DNA of 5,864 nucleotides from JBBSEX01 sp038239345 (GTDB lineage: Bacteria > Acidobacteriota > Terriglobia > Bryobacterales > Bryobacteraceae): the NCBI GenBank assembly GCA_038239345.1, contig JBBSEX010000113.1, positions 1-5,864 on the forward strand, read 5' to 3'. The notes under the pieces were generated by a model, which was not told the DNA's origin, made no database searches, and saw only the letters and a program-made list of their open reading frames with translations. The first letter of the stretch is position 1. Every line of letters begins with the position of its first letter. A program made the position numbers and the translations under genes. Shown here in pieces: positions 1 to 4,716 of the stretch.

Positions 1-417
1 ATTCTTGCGGCCGTGAGCTGTTATGATGGGCGCGGAATTCGCAGAATTCCCAACATCCGGCAGATCGGTTGCATGCACGGCGCCCGTTTGAAGCGCTCGC
101 GCGAACAACAGTTCGTCGAAGCGATACCGGCTGAGTCCGTAAGCGGCCTCGGGCAGTCTAGAGCGCCTGTGAAACGATCCGAAGTGAAGCTCCAAATTCC
201 CGATGCGGGCCGGGCCAGCTGACAGGAAGGCACTCCAAACACCGAGCGATTCGAGTATCGGCGCAATTTCGGGTGACAGGAATTCACCGCAAACCTTGTG
301 ACGGGGGAACCTGGACTTCTCTACGAGACAAACAGCACGGTCCTCTTGCCCGGCGGCAATGGCAGCGGACGATCCCGCGGGCCCTCCACCGATGATGTGG
401 ACCGGGAGTCTCGGCAC
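1..417 (-). CDS. FAD-dependent oxidoreductase, geranylgeranyl-reductase-like (partial, C-terminus off the left edge)
   Basis: I translated this from the complement; 139 codons are visible and the gene continues past base 1. The N-terminus carries a dinucleotide-binding fold: HIIGGGPAGSSAA at residues 7-19 (GxGxxG at 10-15), with the acidic end of strand two at E33 (CLVEK). Next is KVCGEFLSPE at 41-50, the Cys-Gly block typical of geranylgeranyl-reductase and related FAD monooxygenase-type flavoproteins, and then GLSRYRFDELLFARAL at 94-109, the usual second conserved block. Full family members run to about 350-420 residues, so about a third is seen. The start is forced: an in-frame TAG lies at 454-456 and GTG (415-417) is the only standard start codon after it. 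No clear Shine-Dalgarno is visible. It begins 17 nt after the stop of the TPR gene, so co-transcription is likely. Relatives reduce prenyl chains or oxidise aromatic/polyketide substrates; the substrate here cannot be told. Confidence 0.85.
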   Translation of the reverse strand, partial: MPRLPVHIIGGGPAGSSAAIAAGQEDRAVCLVEKSRFPRHKVCGEFLSPEIAPILESLGVWSAFLSAGPARIGNLELHFGSFHRRSRLPEAAYGLSRYRFDELLFARALQTGAVHATDLPDVGNSANSAPIITAHGRKN

Positions 418-434
418 TAGTGATCGGTACCGGG

Positions 435-2102
435 CTAGGGCAGAACAGCAGGGCTAGCAGCGGAAGCGATCACCGGCTTGTCCCGTTGTTCCAGTGCGGC
501 GCGTAGTCCCTTTTGCGCTTTATAGCTGTTCGGATATTGATCGAGCGCGATCCGGAATGCGGCTTCGGCTGCGGCCCGGCGCTGATGCTGCATTGCTATT
601 TCGCCCAAAGCTTCGGAGACTGGCCGCGGATAATAAGGAGGCTCCGAGTAGACCATTTCCAATTCCAGGCGCGCTGCATCCCTGAGTTTGTGCATGCCGC
701 GACCCAGCTTGCCCGCCGCCACCTGCAATTGTCCGTCGAGCTCGAGGCGGGCGACCTTCAGCGGCTCCGGGATCGGCATCTTCACCTTTTCCTTATAGTC
801 AAGCAAACTGGCGTCCATCAGACCCGATTCATCCTTCGCCAACTGTCGCTCGCCCTTGCCGATGTGCGCCAGAGCCATGGCCCAGTGCCGCCACGCTTCC
901 TCGCGCGGTTTGGCATAGGCAGGCAGTGTGGTCCCGTCCAGAATTTCGTCCCAGCTTTCCGATTGAACCAGGGTCCGCAACATCGCAAACCAACCCTGGC
1001 GATAGCCTGAGAAGAACCCATCCAGGTTGGCTTGCTCGCGCGGATTTTCTTTTAAAGCGAGCAGCTCGCGCGCGGCGGATTTTGCTTTGTCGTATTGCCC
1101 TTCGAACGAATATGCCGTGGCCAGATAGTGGACGTTATGCCCATGATGGCCGACCCCGTAGAGGGAGTCCGCTTTGATATAGCCGCGCTCGTTTTCAGCG
1201 GCCGCCTCAAATGAGTGTACCGCATCGTCCCATCGGCCCGTTTGTGAATAAATGTGACCGGGCATGTGCAGCGCGTGCGGAATGTTGGTCACCAGTTCCG
1301 AGTAGCGTTGGCAACTGGGCCAAGCGTCTTTGGCAAATCGAGAGCCCTCGAAGCCGTGAATTACATAGTGATGCACGCCAGGATGATCGGGGGCGCGATT
1401 GAGCAGATCACGGAGGATCTCCACAGCTTCCATGCTGGTGCCGCGGGGCTTCTTGTCCGGCAATTCAAACCCGCGCATCAGGTGCAGCGCAAGGTAAGTG
1501 CGGGCCTCGATCTCATCCGGATGAGTGGCGACAATTGCCCGTAGTGCACGCACGTAAGCGTCTTCCGCATGATTCACATCTGTGTGATTCGCATCGGGAA
1601 GACGGCGCGCGACAATGGCTGCGACATACATTTTCTCCAGGTCCGAGGCTTTGCCCGGAACCTCCGCGAGCTCATCCGCTTTCTTGGCGGCCGCAATGGC
1701 ACGGGCACCGGCCTTTAACGGATTGGCCTTGCCGAAGACTTTGTCGTAAGTGTCTAGTTGGAAGCGCGGCCGGTAATCGCCAGCAGCGACCATCGCGATG
1801 CCCCAGTTAGGCATGGGCGCTTCCGGATCTAGCTCCGCAGCCTGCAAAAACGAGCGCTCCGCCTCCGTTGCCCAGAATGAGTGCAACTGGGCCACCCCCT
1901 GATCGAAGAATTCCTGTGCTTTGGGGTTGGAAGTGGTAATCGGGAAATGCACCTTGCCTTGCCCCGTCATCAGCTTGGCCGGAAGAGACGGCGGGACTCC
2001 ACTGGGCGGAGGGGTACAAGCGTCTTTTTGCCCGGATTTGGGAAGGGTCGATTGAGCGAAGCCGATGCAAGCGGCGAAAACAATCGCACAGTAAGTTTTC
2101 AT
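435..2102 (-). CDS. Exported tetratricopeptide-repeat protein of unknown function, His-rich
   Basis: This 555-residue protein starts with a short basic end and a hydrophobic stretch (residues 1-18, ending GFAQS), a likely Sec signal peptide. Cys12 is in a weak lipobox-like context (FAAC), so a lipoprotein is less likely but possible. A Pro-rich linker (30-42) follows. TPR-like helix pairs are visible at about 60-93 (AQEFFDQG through AAELDP), 283-305 (GHIYSQTGRWDDAVHSFEAA), 324-350 and 495-527. It resembles a family seen in Acidobacteria and other soil bacteria, annotated only as TPR protein. The centre is rich in His: HPGVHHYVIH (240-249), HALHMPGHIY (276-285) and HHGHNVHYL (319-327). These are probably the family's conserved signature, and a metal site or structural role is speculation. 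The start fits the signal peptide, but no Shine-Dalgarno is seen and an inverted repeat sits just upstream. It lies 46 nt after the 105-aa gene and 17 nt before the flavoprotein gene. The role may be periplasmic scaffolding or binding; no enzyme motif was recognised. Confidence 0.9.
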   Translation of the reverse strand: MKTYCAIVFAACIGFAQSTLPKSGQKDACTPPPSGVPPSLPAKLMTGQGKVHFPITTSNPKAQEFFDQGVAQLHSFWATEAERSFLQAAELDPEAPMPNWGIAMVAAGDYRPRFQLDTYDKVFGKANPLKAGARAIAAAKKADELAEVPGKASDLEKMYVAAIVARRLPDANHTDVNHAEDAYVRALRAIVATHPDEIEARTYLALHLMRGFELPDKKPRGTSMEAVEILRDLLNRAPDHPGVHHYVIHGFEGSRFAKDAWPSCQRYSELVTNIPHALHMPGHIYSQTGRWDDAVHSFEAAAENERGYIKADSLYGVGHHGHNVHYLATAYSFEGQYDKAKSAARELLALKENPREQANLDGFFSGYRQGWFAMLRTLVQSESWDEILDGTTLPAYAKPREEAWRHWAMALAHIGKGERQLAKDESGLMDASLLDYKEKVKMPIPEPLKVARLELDGQLQVAAGKLGRGMHKLRDAARLELEMVYSEPPYYPRPVSEALGEIAMQHQRRAAAEAAFRIALDQYPNSYKAQKGLRAALEQRDKPVIASAASPAVLP

Positions 2103-2106
2103 ATGT

Positions 2107-2128
2107 GGGACACGCTTTAGCTTGTCCC
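2107..2128 (-). repeat. Short inverted repeat (hairpin) just upstream of the TPR gene start
   Basis: Perfect 6-bp arms, GGGACA (2107-2112) and TGTCCC (2123-2128), enclose 10 nt. Inside, after one A/G mismatch, two more G-C pairs can close a four-base loop (TAAA in the minus-strand RNA). In the minus-strand transcript the 3' arm ends only 4 nt before the ATG of the TPR gene, so the hairpin covers the place where a ribosome binding site would be. There is no U-run after it, so it is not a standard terminator. It could modulate translation, mark RNA processing, or bind a dimeric protein; the sequence alone does not decide. Confidence 0.45.
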
Positions 2129-2148
2129 CATAATACCAACCGGGACGT

Positions 2149-2466
2149 CTAGTGGTCGTCGGTGTCGATGGCGATCTTCAGCGCCTTGAGAAACTTCTGG
2201 TCTTGTGAGGTCAGTTTTATCTTACCGGTTGACTCGAATTTCCGTTTGGCGGGCGGTTGAGCCTCAGTATCGCCTTCCGGCTCATCTGAGTCTTCGGCGG
2301 ATTCGTCCCGCTTGTTAAACCCGATAGTGGCTTCCAGAACCAGGAAAACGTCGTAGCCGGATCGCTTGATTTCGCCTATGGCGGCTGCAATGCGATCAGA
2401 ATCGGAAAGCGATTCGTTGATCGCGTTTCCAAGCTCCTGCATTAGGTCTTTTAATTTTTCTTCCAC
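2149..2466 (-). CDS. Small acidic protein of unknown function (105 aa)
   Basis: I do not recognise a characterised family. The protein has three parts. Residues 1-50 are a compact predicted helical/strand region (LGNAINESLSDSDRIAAAIG, then GYDVFLVLEATIGF at 37-50). Residues 51-78 are a charged, Asp/Glu/Pro-rich, probably disordered linker (DESAEDSDEPEGDTEAQPP). Residues 79-105 are a short basic-then-acidic tail with LTSQDQKFLKALKIAID. There is no signal peptide or membrane segment, so it should be cytoplasmic. The start is GTG (2464-2466), supported by a purine-rich ribosome binding site at 2473-2483 at suitable spacing. Similar short proteins with a GYDVFL-like core occur in Acidobacteria as far as I recall, always as hypothetical. 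It would be the first gene of the leftward group, 46 nt ahead of the TPR gene. A role as a small adaptor or regulator is only a guess. Confidence 0.75.
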   Translation of the reverse strand: MEEKLKDLMQELGNAINESLSDSDRIAAAIGEIKRSGYDVFLVLEATIGFNKRDESAEDSDEPEGDTEAQPPAKRKFESTGKIKLTSQDQKFLKALKIAIDTDDH

Positions 2467-2472
2467 GCTTTG

Positions 2473-2483
2473 CCCCTTCCTCC
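2473..2483 (-). promoter_or_regulatory. Ribosome binding site supporting the GTG start of the 105-aa gene
   Basis: On the minus strand this reads GGAGGAAGGGG, followed by 6 nt (CAAAGC) and then the GTG start. It is the clearest Shine-Dalgarno in the window and is the reason for accepting the GTG start. Confidence 0.7.
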
Positions 2484-2508
2484 GGTCTGCGGGAATCCCT
2501 CAGGATTA

Positions 2509-2537
2509 ACTCTATCTTCTGGATGTCGCGAAATCAA
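2509..2537 (-). promoter_or_regulatory. Candidate sigma-70-type promoter for the leftward gene group
   Basis: On the minus strand TTGATT (2532-2537) and TAGAGT (2509-2514) are separated by exactly 17 nt. Each matches the -35 (TTGACA) and -10 (TATAAT) consensus at four of six positions. Transcription would start near 2502, giving a leader of about 36 nt before the GTG at 2466. Position and spacing are good, but the match is modest and such hits occur by chance. Confidence 0.35.
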
Positions 2538-2554
2538 GCGTAGTTTCAACCTTT

Positions 2555-2583
2555 TTGTACCAGCCTGCTAGCCCTACTATACT
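2555..2583 (+). promoter_or_regulatory. Candidate sigma-70-type promoter for the membrane protein/mutase pair
   Basis: TTGTAC (2555-2560) and TATACT (2578-2583) are separated by 17 nt. The -10 box matches five of six consensus bases, while the -35 box matches only three. Transcription would begin near 2590, leaving a leader of about 77 nt before the ATG at 2667. Together with the leftward candidate it makes a compact divergent promoter region inside the 200-nt gap 2467-2666. I see no convincing operator palindrome or riboswitch there. In particular I recognise no B12-box-like sequence ahead of the B12-dependent enzyme, though this was judged by eye only. Confidence 0.35.
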
Positions 2584-2660
2584 GCGGGGACGCCCACCTG
2601 CGTGTCTACCCGCAATATCGGCTCTTTTGAAATTTCACAATAGACGTTCGTTACACTGAT

Positions 2661-2665
2661 GGTGA
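2661..2665 (+). promoter_or_regulatory. Partial Shine-Dalgarno (GGTGA) next to the start of the 83-aa gene
   Basis: GGTGA matches the 3' half of the extended Shine-Dalgarno and ends 1 nt before the ATG. Aligned on the 16S tail this is an acceptable register, but the pairing is short, so initiation is expected to be moderate. Confidence 0.35.
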
Positions 2666-2666
2666 G

Positions 2667-2918
2667 ATGTTCCGATTAGCCAAAAGCTTCTTTGGCCACG
2701 TTGTCCCGGGGGTGGTCCGGCCCCTGCACATCCTATGGAATCAGGTGATTGGCTTCTTTTTCCTGGTACTGGCGGCAATTCCTATCCCAACCGCGGTCCG
2801 CGAGATCCACGATCCGGCCAGCTATCCTAAGCTCATTCTGATTATCCCCTTCACCTTAATTATGGGCGCATTCGGCGTTTCTTCCTTTCTGAAGGCCCGC
2901 AAGATCACACGCTCGTGA
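2667..2918 (+). CDS. Small inner-membrane protein of unknown function (83 aa, two helices)
   Basis: I do not recognise a named family. There is a short basic, amphipathic N-terminus (residues 1-22, MFRLAKSFFGHVVPGVVRPL), a first hydrophobic helix at about 26-42 (IGFFFLVLAAIPIP), a short polar loop with Arg, His and Pro (44-54), and a second helix at about 55-74 (LILIIPFTLIMGAFG). It ends in a basic tail, FLKARKITRS. The positive tail and N-terminus suggest both ends face the cytoplasm. The start is the first ATG after the leader, with a weak GGTGA in front. Its stop overlaps the start of the mutase gene (TGA/ATG share a base, or GTGATG if the GTG is used), so the two are almost surely one transcript and probably translationally coupled. 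No catalytic motif is visible; a link to B12 enzyme function is only suggested by position. Confidence 0.8.
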   Translation: MFRLAKSFFGHVVPGVVRPLHILWNQVIGFFFLVLAAIPIPTAVREIHDPASYPKLILIIPFTLIMGAFGVSSFLKARKITRS

Positions 2919-4411
2919 TGGAGCAGCCCGGAGATTTTCCGTACACGCGGGGAATTTACCCGGACATGTATCGGAGCCGCGTGTGGACCATGCGGCAGTA
3001 TGCCGGTTTTGGTACCGCCGAGGAGAGTAACAAGCGTTACCGGTACCTGCTCTCGCAAGGGATCACCGGGCTCTCAGTGGCGTTTGATTTGCCAACGCAA
3101 ATGGGTCTCGATTCGGATCATCCGCTAGCCAGTGGGGAGGTCGGCCGGGTTGGTGTCGCAATCTGCTCACTGGACGATATGGAGCGGCTGTTCGATGGGA
3201 TTCGCCTGGACGAGATCACTACCTCGATGACCATTAATTCGACCGCTGCGATTCTACTCGCGCTGTATGTGTTGGTCGCAAAGAAGCAGGGCGCCAATCT
3301 CCGCAAACTATCGGGGACAGTCCAGAACGACATTCTGAAAGAGTACATTGCGCGCGGGACATATATATATCCGCCTCGGCCCGCAATGCGCATCATCACG
3401 GACATGTTCGCGTGGGCCGGGCGGGAGTTACCCGAATGGAACACCATCTCGATCAGCGGATATCATATTCGGGAGGCGGGCTCGACCGCGGTGCAGGAGG
3501 TTGCGTTCACGCTGGCTAACGCGATCGCTTACATCGAAGCAGCGCTGCGGCCAGGGCTTACGGTAGATTCATTTGCTCCGCGCTTGTCGTTCTTCTTCAA
3601 CTCACATAACAACTTCCTGGAAGAGGTTGCGAAGTTCCGGGCCGCGCGCCGTCTGTATGCCAAGATCATGCGAGAGCGCTTTGGCGCCAGGAATCCGCGC
3701 TCGCTGATGCTGCGTTTTCACGTCCAGACGGCGGGATCGACGTTGACGGCGCAGCAGCCGGATGTGAACGTCGTGCGAGTTTCTATGCAAGCTTTGGCGG
3801 CGGTCCTGGGCGGCGCGCAGTCGCTGCATACCAATTCGCGCGACGAAGCGCTAGGGTTGCCGATGGAAGATTCGGCACGACTGGCGTTGCGGACACAGCA
3901 GATCATAGCGAACGAAACGGGCGTCGTGAATACAGCCGATCCACTGGGCGGCAGTGAATATATTGAGCGGCTCACGGATGACATCGAGCGCGGGGCGACC
4001 GAGTACATCGATCGCATCGACGGCATGGGTGGAACGTTGGCTGCGATCGAATCCAATTACATTCAGAGTGAAATTCAGAACGCGGCGTACACATACCAGC
4101 AGGACATTGAAAAGGGTAGACAGGTGATCGTCGGCGTAAACCGTTTTCAGCAGGAGGAGCCTGATGGCGCGAAGGTCTTCCGTATGGATCCCGAATTGCA
4201 GAGCCAGCAGGTGGAGCGACTGCGCGCGCTACGGATCAGACGTGATGGCACGAGGGTTCAGCGCGGGTTGGCCGATTTGGAGCAGGCTGCACGCGGAAGC
4301 GAGAATCTAATGCCGCACGTTTTGGAGTGTTCCGAAGCGCACGCGACCGTGGGCGAGATTTCGGATCGTCTGCGGGCGGTGTTTGGAGAGTACCGGCCCA
4401 ATCAGTTGTAG
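2918..4411 (+). CDS. Methylmalonyl-CoA mutase, large (catalytic) subunit, without B12-binding domain
   Basis: This protein interconverts (R)-methylmalonyl-CoA and succinyl-CoA by an adenosylcobalamin radical mechanism in the cytoplasm. The 497 residues from ATG 2918 form the family TIM barrel: TMRQYAGFG (24-32), VAFDLPTQMG (54-63), SGTVQNDILKEYIARGTYIY (132-151), SISGYHIREAG (178-188), FFFNSHNNFLEEVAKFRAA (225-243), GGAQSLHTNSRDEAL (298-312). Y28, Q136, R146 and H183 align with Y89, Q197, R207 and H244 of the Propionibacterium enzyme with identical spacing. The Tyr and Arg favour methylmalonyl-CoA over isobutyryl- or hydroxyisobutyryl-CoA. The chain ends after the barrel (VFGEYRPNQL), so cobalamin must sit on a separate small subunit not encoded here. 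About 60 N-terminal residues of the reference are missing, and an in-frame TAA at 2828-2830 with no standard start before GTG 2915 shows this is not a mis-called start. GTG 2915 is the alternative start. No own Shine-Dalgarno; likely coupled to the upstream gene. Confidence 0.93.
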   Translation: MEQPGDFPYTRGIYPDMYRSRVWTMRQYAGFGTAEESNKRYRYLLSQGITGLSVAFDLPTQMGLDSDHPLASGEVGRVGVAICSLDDMERLFDGIRLDEITTSMTINSTAAILLALYVLVAKKQGANLRKLSGTVQNDILKEYIARGTYIYPPRPAMRIITDMFAWAGRELPEWNTISISGYHIREAGSTAVQEVAFTLANAIAYIEAALRPGLTVDSFAPRLSFFFNSHNNFLEEVAKFRAARRLYAKIMRERFGARNPRSLMLRFHVQTAGSTLTAQQPDVNVVRVSMQALAAVLGGAQSLHTNSRDEALGLPMEDSARLALRTQQIIANETGVVNTADPLGGSEYIERLTDDIERGATEYIDRIDGMGGTLAAIESNYIQSEIQNAAYTYQQDIEKGRQVIVGVNRFQQEEPDGAKVFRMDPELQSQQVERLRALRIRRDGTRVQRGLADLEQAARGSENLMPHVLECSEAHATVGEISDRLRAVFGEYRPNQL

Positions 4412-4466
4412 ACGGCAGCGAGGGAGTGAATTTGGCCGGTGTTATAGTTGAATTGCCCGCCCCATT

Positions 4467-4543
4467 GGGCCTGTAGCTCAGTTGGTTAGAGCGCTACCTT
4501 GACACGGTAGAGGTCACAGATTCGAGTTCTGTCAGGCCCACCA
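4467..4543 (+). tRNA. tRNA-Val (anticodon GAC), CCA encoded
   Basis: The full cloverleaf folds by eye. The acceptor stem GGGCCTG pairs with CAGGCCC over 7 bp, followed by discriminator A and encoded CCA (4541-4543). The D stem is GCTC/GAGC. The anticodon stem CTACC/GGTAG encloses loop TTGACAC with anticodon GAC at 4501-4503, which reads valine GUC and GUU codons. The T stem ACAGA/TCTGT encloses loop TTCGAGT. It lies 55 nt after the mutase stop. A TATAGT at 4443-4448, followed by a GC-rich stretch, could be the -10 of its own promoter, but no matching -35 is seen, so it may also be read through from the mutase gene. tRNA 3' ends are common integration sites, but no integrase or second copy of the 3' end is visible here. 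Confidence 0.96.
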
Positions 4544-4716
4544 AAAACGTTTCAAACACTTGCGGTGATCTCGGTGTTAAGAGTAGGCTGCGTGAGGTCC
4601 ATTCGTAAGCGATTCCGGTCGCCTCGGAGCGAAGCGACGGTGGTTGTCTGATTGTGACATGTGAGCGGACTCGTCAACAGAAACCCATCAAAGGATAAAG
4701 CTGATAAATAGCACCG
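4544..4716. other. Gene-free gap between tRNA-Val and the convergent PQQ dehydrogenase gene
   Basis: No credible coding frame is present in this stretch. It lies where two converging transcription units end, so terminators are expected, yet no strong GC hairpin followed by a T-run is seen on either strand. Apart from a small AAACGTTT palindrome right after the tRNA and one imperfect hairpin at 4615-4640, I see nothing in it. Confidence 0.6.
4615..4640. repeat. Imperfect inverted repeat, weak candidate for a two-way transcription end
   Basis: CCG-G-TCGC (4615-4622) can pair with GCGA-CGG (4634-4640) with one bulged G, giving a 7-bp stem and an 11-nt loop. It lies in the convergent gap where a terminator would be useful, but lacks a following T-run on either strand, so an intrinsic terminator is doubtful. 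It may be chance in a GC-rich sequence. Confidence 0.25.

Noticed and set aside
513..1010. A 165-codon plus-strand open frame opposite the TPR gene
   Set aside because: It is antisense to a well-supported TPR gene, its protein has no recognisable motif, and its composition looks like a complement shadow of GC-rich coding DNA.
1807..2139. A 110-codon minus-strand frame overlapping the start of the TPR gene
   Set aside because: It is a shifted frame of the same coding DNA, starts with TTG, and the TPR frame has the signal peptide and family motifs.
2467..2666. A possible cobalamin riboswitch ahead of the B12-dependent mutase pair
   Set aside because: The 200-nt gap is short for one, I see no B12-box-like motif, and mutase genes are not usually under this control.
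3360..3370. A TA-rich run (ATATATATAT) that could look like a simple repeat or promoter
   Set aside because: It encodes the conserved Thr-Tyr-Ile-Tyr-Pro of the mutase active-site region, so coding explains it.
3118..3447. A 109-codon minus-strand frame inside the mutase gene
   Set aside because: It is fully antisense to strongly conserved mutase codons and has no motif of its own.
4458..4470. A small GCCC/GGGC hairpin just before and into the tRNA gene
   Set aside because: Its 3' arm is the tRNA acceptor stem, the stem is only 4 bp, and no T-run follows; it is not a terminator for the mutase gene.
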